NCBI GenBank assembly: GCA_003280085.1
Contig: QCFY01000010.1
Span: 1-49,513, forward strand
Source: Prochlorococcus sp. AG-363-O06
Lineage (GTDB): Bacteria > Cyanobacteriota > Cyanobacteriia > PCC-6307 > Cyanobiaceae
Direction: 5' to 3'
Length of the DNA: 49,513 nucleotides
The notes under the pieces were generated by a model, which saw nothing but the letters and a program-made list of their open reading frames with translations, made no database searches and was not told the origin of the DNA. Of this stretch, positions 43,172 to 49,513 are shown piece after piece. Positions within the stretch are counted from its first letter, which is position 1. Every line of letters starts with the position of its first letter. A program made the position numbers and the translations under genes.

Positions 43172-45097
43172 TCAATGGTGTAGGTAAGTACTTTGCCTGA
43201 GGCTTGTTTCTATGTGTTCTATTAGTCGTTGAGCATCTTTGATTTTTAGATTACCTTTTTGTATTGCTAGTTCACTAGCAAGTCGTAGGCGTTCAAGTAG
43301 CAACTCCGGATCATGCTCTAGGGCTTTTAAGACATCAGACTTTGTATCGCTTTTGACAACATGATTCAACGTATAACCACCGGATTGGTTGAGCCTGATA
43401 TGTACTGCATTTGTACTCCCAAATAAATTATGGAGATTTCCCATGACTTCTTGATAAGCACCTCCTAAAAAAATACCAATTATGTAATTTTCATTTGCTC
43501 TTAATTCATGTAGCTCTAGTAGTGACTTTTCAGTTCCATTGCCTATGAACCTCGCAATTTTGCCGTCTGAATCACAAGTCAGATCTGCAAAATGTCCAAG
43601 TTTTTTTGGCTTCTCATTTAGTCGATGTATAGGCATTACTGGGAATAATTGTTCAATTGCCCAAGTATCCGGTATTGATCTAAAGACTGACAAATTAGCG
43701 TAGTACGTTTCAGCAAGGGCTGAACTTAGTGTTTTTAGCTCATCAGGCAATTGATGACTTTGTGGCAGTACTTTAATTAATGCATTTGTGCATGCCCATG
43801 TAATTTGCTCTGCTACTGCTCTTTCATGCAAATTAATGTAACCTAGCCTGAATGCATTCAGTGCATCTGCTTTAAATTTGATAGCATCATTCCATGCTTC
43901 TTGTAGTCTAGAAATATCAATATTTTGATCTTGAGAAATTTCTTTTATTAGAGCTAATGTTTCTCTTAAGTTGCTAACAATAATTGATTCATTTTCTTTT
44001 TCTTTAGGAATGGTTGGGGTAACACTACCTGTACCTAATACATTGAATAGCAAAACTGAGTAATGGCTGGCTATTGCACGCCCGCTTTCGCTAATTAAAG
44101 TAGGCATTTTAATATTATTTGAAATACAGCATTCTCGGATAGTCGCAACTACATCATTAGCGTAGTTTTGAAGAGAATAATTTCTAGACGCTGGAGTTGC
44201 TGTTTGGCTTCCATCGTAGTCAATACCCAAGCCCCCACCTACATCTAGGTAGCCCATTGGTGCTCCTAATTGATTGATGGCTACATAGATTTGACCAGCT
44301 TCCTGTAGAGCATCCTTCAGGATGCCAATATCATTAATTTGACTGCCAACGTGGAAGTGTAATAACTGTAAGTCTTTTAGTAAGTTGGCTGATTTTAGCT
44401 TTTCAACAGTTGAAAGAATGTCGGGTATGGATAGTCCAAATTTAGAGGATGTGCCTATGGAATTTTTCCAGTGACCGCTTCCACGGCTGGCTAGCTTTGC
44501 TCTGATTCCGATTGAGGGTGATGCGCCAAGTTCTTGGCTGGCTTTAATGATGCGATCAACTTCGTCAATTTGCTCAATAACGACTACAGCATTTCTTCCC
44601 AGTTGTCGAGCCAAGATGGTTGTCTCTATATAACGCTGATCTTTATAGCCATTACATACTAGAAGGGCTCTGGGATTTTCTAATAGTGAAAGTGCTATCA
44701 GCAGCTCTGCTTTACTACCAGCCTCTAACCCAAGATTCCATTTTCTGCCACAACTGATTATCTCTTCAACTACATGGCGCTGTTGATTGCATTTGATTGG
44801 GAAAACCCCTAAATATTCTCCTGTGTATTTATATCTTTGTTTGGCTTTAGCGAAGGCTTGGTGAATTGCTTCTAATCTGTCTTGAAGGATGTCTTCGAAT
44901 CGAACTATTAAAGGTAATTGAAGGTTTCGTCCTTGGAGTTCATTGACTAAGGCCATTAAATCAATTCGATTTCCATCTGGGCCTCTTGGGTGTACTTCTA
45001 TTTGACCAGCGTGGTTAATCGAGAAATATCGTTTTCCCCATTTTTTTAAGCCGTATAAGTACGAACTATCCTCAATAGTCCAGTCATTTTTACTCAT
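43172..45097 (-). CDS. speA: Biosynthetic arginine decarboxylase
   Basis: A PLP enzyme that converts arginine to agmatine for polyamine synthesis, about 641 residues from ATG 45097 (MSKNDWTIEDSSYLYGLKKW). The frame is open to 45169, but those 24 residues are not typical, and a GAGAG lies just before 45097. The cofactor lysine is in VFPIKCNQQRHVVEEI. Other signatures are GLEAGSKAELLIAL, LHFHVGSQIND, LDVGGGLGIDYDGS, ISESGRAIASHYSVLLF and FLGGAYQEVMGNLHNLFG. The C-terminal domain is complete. Fold type III, as usual for SpeA. It is divergent from ndk. Confidence 0.96.
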   Translation of the reverse strand: MSKNDWTIEDSSYLYGLKKWGKRYFSINHAGQIEVHPRGPDGNRIDLMALVNELQGRNLQLPLIVRFEDILQDRLEAIHQAFAKAKQRYKYTGEYLGVFPIKCNQQRHVVEEIISCGRKWNLGLEAGSKAELLIALSLLENPRALLVCNGYKDQRYIETTILARQLGRNAVVVIEQIDEVDRIIKASQELGASPSIGIRAKLASRGSGHWKNSIGTSSKFGLSIPDILSTVEKLKSANLLKDLQLLHFHVGSQINDIGILKDALQEAGQIYVAINQLGAPMGYLDVGGGLGIDYDGSQTATPASRNYSLQNYANDVVATIRECCISNNIKMPTLISESGRAIASHYSVLLFNVLGTGSVTPTIPKEKENESIIVSNLRETLALIKEISQDQNIDISRLQEAWNDAIKFKADALNAFRLGYINLHERAVAEQITWACTNALIKVLPQSHQLPDELKTLSSALAETYYANLSVFRSIPDTWAIEQLFPVMPIHRLNEKPKKLGHFADLTCDSDGKIARFIGNGTEKSLLELHELRANENYIIGIFLGGAYQEVMGNLHNLFGSTNAVHIRLNQSGGYTLNHVVKSDTKSDVLKALEHDPELLLERLRLASELAIQKGNLKIKDAQRLIEHIETSLRQSTYLHH

Positions 45098-45265
45098 TGA
45101 ACTCTCTGTTGTATGGAAAGTTGATTGTGCAGGATCTATGGCCACCATTCGAGAATATCGAGAACTCATAAGGGAAATCTAAAGATCGTTGAATTAAATG
45201 CCATATTTCGCTTGCCAATATGCCTGTTAGGCATCGACTATGGCAGGGTTGCGTCTTTTAGTTTC

Positions 45266-45721
45266 ATGAGTGAAGAACGGACTTTTGTTGCGATTAAGCC
45301 AGATGGAGTGCAAAGAGGCTTAATTGGTGAAATATTGGGCCGCTTTGAAACAAAAGGGTTCAAGTTGGTAGCTCTTAAGCAGCTCATTCCTAGTAGGGAC
45401 TTGGCTGAAAAGCATTATGGAGTACATCGTGAAAGACCTTTCTTTAAAGGTCTAGTGGATTTCATAACCAGTGGACCTGTAGTCGCAATGGTTTGGGAAG
45501 GAGAAGGTGTCATCGCAAGTGCACGTAAGTTGATAGGTGCAACTAAGCCTCTCGAATCTGAGCCTGGGACCATTCGTGGTGATTTGGCTGTAAATATTGG
45601 ACGTAATGTCATACATGGTTCAGATGGACCGGATACGGCGCAATTCGAAATTGATTTGTGGTTTGAGTCTTCTGAGCTTAATGATTGGGTGCCAGCGGAT
45701 CAGATATGGCGTATTGAGTGA
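45266..45721 (+). CDS. ndk: Nucleoside diphosphate kinase
   Basis: A 151-residue enzyme that transfers the terminal phosphate from ATP to other nucleoside diphosphates by a phosphohistidine intermediate. It opens [20 protein letters not shown]. The active-site His is in [17 protein letters not shown], and [18 protein letters not shown] is invariant in the family. The frame is open upstream to 45125, but ATG 45266 gives the standard length and N-terminus. The 168-bp gap to speA contains one small hairpin (TGCCT-GTT-AGGCA, 45221-45233) of unknown meaning. It converges on thiO. Confidence 0.98.
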   Translation: MSEERTFVAIKPDGVQRGLIGEILGRFETKGFKLVALKQLIPSRDLAEKHYGVHRERPFFKGLVDFITSGPVVAMVWEGEGVIASARKLIGATKPLESEPGTIRGDLAVNIGRNVIHGSDGPDTAQFEIDLWFESSELNDWVPADQIWRIE

Positions 45722-45782
45722 TAAATGGGATGCGTGGGCCAATTGAACTTTCTATGGGCTAGCAAAGGTTTTATTAAGACGG

Positions 45783-46895
45783 CTATTGAATCTCAAAACG
45801 TTCTATAGAAAATGTTTGCAATAATTTCTTTTCCTCTACATTTAATTGTTCGTTATAGATTAATTTTGTAATTATATTTGCTGTAATAGCTGCCAATAAA
45901 ACACCATTTCGATAATGACCGGTTGCAAGCCATAGCCCATCAATCCTGGAGTTTCCTATTATTGGCAAATTGTCTGGCGTGCAAGGCCTAAAGCCCCACC
46001 ATCTTTCAATGCATGGCCAATCTTTTGTAGGAGGCAGTAATTCATGAGTGCCTTTTTCTAATTGCTTTTGACCTTTTGAAGTGAGTCCTTTTTGAAAGAA
46101 AGCATCCTTTTCACTAGTTGCTCCAATAACTATCAAGCCATCTTCTCGAGGGACTAGGTATGTACCTGGCCCAAAAATTATTCTTTTCAGAGCATTTTTC
46201 GGACCTTTGATAGAGAGCATTTGACCTTTGATTGGGAAAATCGGGATTTCATTAAGAACTTCTTGACTCCATGCTCCGCAACAAATTACTGCGTTTTTGA
46301 TTAATCTTTTTTCCATACCTCCATGGGCATTTTTAATTTCAACTCCTTGTAAATTAATTCCATTGTGCAGGAGTCTTTTTACTTCGACGCCTTCTTGAAT
46401 GGAGACTCCTAATTGAAGGCATGACAGCTCAAGAGCATGCATTAGCTGTCGTCTGTTATCAATTTGGCCGTCTTGTTGGAATAAGAGTGCCGTTTGCCAT
46501 TTGGATCCGATCCCAGGTATTTCAGCTTCGAGTTCAGCTCTATTCAACTTTTCTCCGAAAAGTGCTGTTGGATAAGCATCTCTTTGTTGGTCATCTAAAA
46601 ATGGCACAACAATTCCACAGTGTCTGAGACCGCATTTCATTCCACTATGACCTTCAATTGTCTTTACCCATCCAGGAATGCGGTTGAGGCTTAATTGACC
46701 GAGCTCTAAGAGATTGTCTTCCAGGCCTTCTGCATGGGGAGCAAGCATGCCTGCTGCAACAAAACCGGCTGCTTCAGTTCGTTTGCGACTGAGGACCTGT
46801 ACTTTGCGCCCCTTAACTGCTAATTCATAAGCAATGCTTAGCCCTATCAGGCCGCCGCCAAGGATTAGTAATGGATCTTTGGCTGAATCAGCCAT
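45783..46895 (-). CDS. thiO: Glycine oxidase ThiO-like FAD oxidoreductase
   Basis: A 370-residue FAD enzyme of the DAO family. The N-terminus LLILGGGLIGLSIAYELAVK is the dinucleotide fold. AAGFVAAGMLAPHAEG is a ThiO signature, with VICCGAWSQEVL, FPIKGQMLSIKG, YLVPREDGLIVIGATSE and RWWGFRPCTPDNLPIIG following, and GHYRNGVLLAAITAN at the C-terminus. It oxidises glycine to the imine used for thiazole formation in thiamine synthesis. In many cyanobacteria ThiO is fused to ThiG; here it stands alone. Related amino-acid oxidases cannot be fully excluded. It is divergent from gatB. Confidence 0.9.
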   Translation of the reverse strand: MADSAKDPLLILGGGLIGLSIAYELAVKGRKVQVLSRKRTEAAGFVAAGMLAPHAEGLEDNLLELGQLSLNRIPGWVKTIEGHSGMKCGLRHCGIVVPFLDDQQRDAYPTALFGEKLNRAELEAEIPGIGSKWQTALLFQQDGQIDNRRQLMHALELSCLQLGVSIQEGVEVKRLLHNGINLQGVEIKNAHGGMEKRLIKNAVICCGAWSQEVLNEIPIFPIKGQMLSIKGPKNALKRIIFGPGTYLVPREDGLIVIGATSEKDAFFQKGLTSKGQKQLEKGTHELLPPTKDWPCIERWWGFRPCTPDNLPIIGNSRIDGLWLATGHYRNGVLLAAITANIITKLIYNEQLNVEEKKLLQTFSIERFEIQ

Positions 46896-46995
46896 AGTTG
46901 AAGTCCTGTTTAAGTGTGATGCGCGGTCTTTAGGTAGTTTGGCAATGTAGGTCTATTGGTTATTCCATAGCCTTGGTAAATCTATTTTGATACTG

Positions 46996-48471
46996 ATGCC
47001 AGAACTTGATGCTGCTTGGGAAGCTGTGATTGGTTTAGAAACACATGTCCAGCTTGGTACTCATAGCAAGATATTCACTTCGGCTTCAACATCTTTTGGG
47101 GATGATCCAAATACCCATATTGATCCAGTGGTTTGCGGATTGCCTGGCACATTGCCGGTTCTTAATCAAAAGGTTCTTGAGTATGCCGTTAAGGCCGCTA
47201 TGGCGTTAAATCTCAAGATTGCAGCGCATAGCAAATTTGATAGGAAACAGTATTTTTACCCTGATTTACCTAAAAATTATCAAATTTCTCAATTTGATGA
47301 ACCTATTGCCGAGGAAGGTTGGATAGAAGTTGAGGTTGCTGAGAAAGGGAAGGCTACTTATCTCAAGAAGATTGGCATTGAGCGCCTTCACATGGAGGAG
47401 GATGCTGGGAAATTAGTACATGCTGGGAGTGATCGCCTTGCTGGTTCAACCTATTCATTGGTCGATTACAACAGAGCTGGTGTTGCTTTGGCTGAAATAG
47501 TAAGTAAACCTGATTTACGTACTGGAAGGGAAGCTGCTGAATATGCTTCAGAGATTCGTCGGATTGTTCGTTATCTAGGTGTTTCGGATGGAAATATGCA
47601 GGAGGGTTCGTTGCGTTGTGATGTGAACATCTCAGTTCGTCGAGGATCTAACGCTCCCTTTGGTACAAAGGTTGAAATAAAAAATATGAATTCCTTTTCG
47701 GCTATTCAAAAGGCTTGTGAATATGAAATTCAACGACAAATTAAGGCCTATGAAACTGGCGAAAAGATTGTTCAAGAGACTCGTCTTTGGGATGAAAGTA
47801 AGCAACTGACAAAAAGTATGAGATCCAAAGAAGGAAGTAGCGATTATCGATATTTCCCGGATCCGGATTTAGGTCCCATTGAAGTAAGTGAGAAGCTGCG
47901 AGAAAGTTGGCGAGCTGAGCTCCCTGAATTGCCTGCAGCTAAGCGTCATAGGTATGCAGATGAATTAGGTCTTTCTGCTTATGACGCCCGTGTCTTGACT
48001 GATGAATTGTCAATGGCAAATTATTTTGAATCTGCTGTTAGATCAGGCGGTCAAGCGAAGGCGATTGCAAATTGGATTACGGGTGATATCGCTGCTCATG
48101 TCAATTCAAATAAATTGAGCTTTGCACAGTTGCTGTTAACTCCAGAAAATTTAGCTCAAATGGTTGAAATGATTGATCAAGGAAAAATCAGTGGAAAGAT
48201 TGCTAAAGAGATTCTGCCTGATTTGCTTTCTCAGGGTGGCTCACCTAAAGCAATTGTTGATGAACGTGGTCTCGGGATGATTAGTGATCCCCAGGCAATA
48301 ACTTCAATCGTAGAAGAGTTGCTGTTGGCTCATCCAAATGAGGTAGAGGCATTTCGTGGGGGTAAGAATAAGCTTCAAGGTTTTTTTGTTGGTCAGTTAA
48401 TGAAGAAAACTAATGGCAAAGCAGATCCGAAGCTTGCCAATCAAATTCTTAGTAAGAAATTAAAAGGTTAG
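46996..48471 (+). CDS. gatB: Aspartyl/glutamyl-tRNA(Asn/Gln) amidotransferase subunit B
   Basis: A 491-residue subunit of the GatCAB complex, which converts misacylated Glu-tRNA(Gln) and Asp-tRNA(Asn) to Gln- and Asn-tRNA. The start ATG 46996 (MPELDAAWEAVIGLETHVQL) is preferred to TTG 46987, which adds three residues. Signatures are EAVIGLETHVQL, KFDRKQYFYPDLPKNYQISQFD, LHMEEDAGKLVH, VDYNRAGVALAEIVSKPD, GSLRCDVNISVR and KNMNSF. The C-terminal YqeY-like tail is present (FFVGQLMKKTNGKADPKLAN). GatB binds tRNA and ATP and moves ammonia from GatA. It converges on coaE, 4 bp apart. Confidence 0.98.
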   Translation: MPELDAAWEAVIGLETHVQLGTHSKIFTSASTSFGDDPNTHIDPVVCGLPGTLPVLNQKVLEYAVKAAMALNLKIAAHSKFDRKQYFYPDLPKNYQISQFDEPIAEEGWIEVEVAEKGKATYLKKIGIERLHMEEDAGKLVHAGSDRLAGSTYSLVDYNRAGVALAEIVSKPDLRTGREAAEYASEIRRIVRYLGVSDGNMQEGSLRCDVNISVRRGSNAPFGTKVEIKNMNSFSAIQKACEYEIQRQIKAYETGEKIVQETRLWDESKQLTKSMRSKEGSSDYRYFPDPDLGPIEVSEKLRESWRAELPELPAAKRHRYADELGLSAYDARVLTDELSMANYFESAVRSGGQAKAIANWITGDIAAHVNSNKLSFAQLLLTPENLAQMVEMIDQGKISGKIAKEILPDLLSQGGSPKAIVDERGLGMISDPQAITSIVEELLLAHPNEVEAFRGGKNKLQGFFVGQLMKKTNGKADPKLANQILSKKLKG

Positions 48472-48475
48472 TTAA

Positions 48476-49120
48476 TTATTGATTTAAAAGTGCATTGATT
48501 TGTGGAATCCATTCACCTTTCTCGCCATCATTATTAATTATATAGTCTGCTAATTTTTTCTTTTTCTCTAGGGGCCATTGAGAATCAATTTTAGCTTCTG
48601 CATAGTCTTGATTGATATCATCTCTTTTCATAAGCCTTGATATTTGTTGCTCGCGCTTGCAAGACACTACCCAAACTTCATTGCATAAGAAAGTGAGATT
48701 TGCTTCAAAGAGTAATGGGATTGTAAGGACTAGGGTCGACTCATCTCTACTTTTATAAATCTCTTGCACTATTTTCTCGGTGACTATTGGATGAATTACT
48801 TTTTCAAGCCATAGCTTTTCCTGAGGATCGGTGAAAATTATTTTTCCCAGTTGATCCCGATCAATTAAATTTGTAGATGCCCTATTCTTTTTACAGATTA
48901 ATTCTCCATAGTGTTTAATTACTTCTTTAGCGGCATCTTGCCCTGGAGAAAGAGCTTCTTTTGCAATTAAATCTGCATCTATTATTTGTAAATTTCTAGA
49001 CTCCTTAAGAAATATACTGACACTGCTTTTCCCACTTGCTATGCCTCCAGTAATACAGATGCGACGTTGTGAGTTATTCCAACGAGTTGCTATGTTTGAC
49101 TTATCAAGTTTGCTGTTCAT
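48476..49120 (-). CDS. coaE: Dephospho-CoA kinase
   Basis: A 214-residue enzyme of the last step in coenzyme A synthesis, phosphorylating dephospho-CoA with ATP. The P-loop is CITGGIASGKSSV (GGIASGKS at 25-32), followed by QIIDADLIAKEAL and the lid region, and DRDQLGKIIFTDPQEKLWLEKVIHPIV. The second nucleotide-binding segment is LTIPLLFEANLTFLCNEVWVVSC. Length is typical. Convergent with gatB; its start is divergent from argJ with about 40 bp between. Confidence 0.95.
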   Translation of the reverse strand: MNSKLDKSNIATRWNNSQRRICITGGIASGKSSVSIFLKESRNLQIIDADLIAKEALSPGQDAAKEVIKHYGELICKKNRASTNLIDRDQLGKIIFTDPQEKLWLEKVIHPIVTEKIVQEIYKSRDESTLVLTIPLLFEANLTFLCNEVWVVSCKREQQISRLMKRDDINQDYAEAKIDSQWPLEKKKKLADYIINNDGEKGEWIPQINALLNQ

Positions 49121-49159
49121 GGGACAAGATACGAGTAGGGCAATTTGCTTTTTAGGGTT

Positions 49160-49513
49160 TTGAGTTTTGCAGCATCTTCAATTTGGTCTCTAATTCCTTC
49201 TGGTGGGATTACAGCACCTAAGGGTTTTAAGGCTTCTGGGATGCATGCTGGATTAAAGGTTTCAGGTAATCTCGACTTGGCACTTCTTTTTGCCCCTAAG
49301 GGCGCAGTTTGCTCGGGAGTCTTTACGCAATCGTTGATCCGGGCTGCTTGTGTTGATCTTTGTAGAGAACGCATTCGTTTGAATGGAGGCAAAATACGAG
49401 CGGTGTTGATTAACTCTGGTCAAGCAAATGCTTGTACAGGTGAGCGAGGCCTTGTTGATAGCATGCGTGCTACCAAGGCTATCTCGCATGCTTTAGAAGT
49501 TCTAGAAACAGAA
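49160..49513 (+). CDS. argJ: ArgJ, glutamate N-acetyltransferase/N-acetylglutamate synthase (3' truncated by window)
   Basis: The frame runs off the right edge and shows about 118 residues of the N-terminal part of the bifunctional ornithine acetyltransferase, which recycles the acetyl group in arginine synthesis. Visible family features are WSLIPSGGITAPKGFKASGM, then LDLALLFAPKGAVCSGVFTQ and AVLINSGQANACTG. The nucleophilic threonine lies beyond the window. A stop at 49136-49138 bounds the frame, which has no ATG before the homology; TTG 49160 (giving SFAASSIWSL next) or TTG 49145 are the choices. No clear ribosome-binding site decides between them. It is divergent from coaE. Confidence 0.9.
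   Translation, partial: MSFAASSIWSLIPSGGITAPKGFKASGMHAGLKVSGNLDLALLFAPKGAVCSGVFTQSLIRAACVDLCRERIRLNGGKIRAVLINSGQANACTGERGLVDSMRATKAISHALEVLETE

Noticed and set aside
1-49513. CRISPR array, insertion sequence or prophage
   Set aside because: No regularly spaced repeats, transposase, terminal repeats, integrase or phage structural genes were seen when reading both strands.

Overview
The window looks like core chromosome of a picocyanobacterium, most likely a low-light Prochlorococcus. Three things point that way: AT-rich but not extremely AT-rich DNA, very tight packing with many 1-11 bp gene overlaps, and marker genes (gap2, cbiD, a CYP38/TLP40-type cyclophilin, Flv1/Flv3, a MEKHLA protein). 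The order dus-msrB-grpE-dnaJ-tusA-rsgA-ebfC-murB-murC-gap2-thiL-efp-accB-pdxA matches what I remember of Prochlorococcus a little downstream of dnaN. The genus is an inference from memory, not a database result.

Layout. 1-6.5 kb: tail of a Gly/Arg-rich RNA-binding protein, tRNA dihydrouridine synthase, an exported MsrB, an HI0933-type flavoprotein, the GrpE/DnaJ chaperones, a TusA-like protein and the RsgA ribosome-assembly GTPase. 6.2-15.3 kb: EbfC, MurB and MurC, then Gap2, ThiL, a lumenal-type cyclophilin, EF-P, biotin carboxyl carrier protein, PdxA and an SDR protein. 15.3-19.9 kb is the first accessory-looking stretch: a small membrane peptide, an HNH nuclease, a SMARCAL1/ZRANB3-like SNF2 protein, small hypotheticals, a decayed membrane permease carrying a perfect GC-rich palindrome, and tRNA-Gly(CCC). 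19.9-27.8 kb: photorespiratory-type aminotransferase, CbiD, GuaA, a gene-poor stretch with coding remnants, a superinfection-immunity-family membrane protein, two picocyanobacterial hypotheticals and PBP2.

27.8-40.2 kb is a 12-kb minus-strand block. In transcription order it holds a large SNF2 helicase, a SWIM zinc-finger protein, a MEKHLA (PAS-like) protein, a complete TRAP transporter of the 2-oxoacid (TakP-like) type, Flv3, Flv1 and an FMN reductase-like protein. Several junctions overlap or nearly touch. It is the most interesting part of the window: possible organic-acid uptake sits directly upstream of the O2-reducing flavodiiron pair. 40.5-49.5 kb returns to housekeeping: AlaS, SpeA, Ndk, ThiO, GatB, CoaE and the start of ArgJ.

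I found no CRISPR array, insertion sequence, integrase, prophage, rRNA or recognisable riboswitch. Most of the window is ordinary core genome. The best candidates for something under-described are the HNH + HARP-like SNF2 pair, the SNF2-SWIM-MEKHLA cluster, the TRAP/flavodiiron arrangement and the decayed permease with its palindrome.
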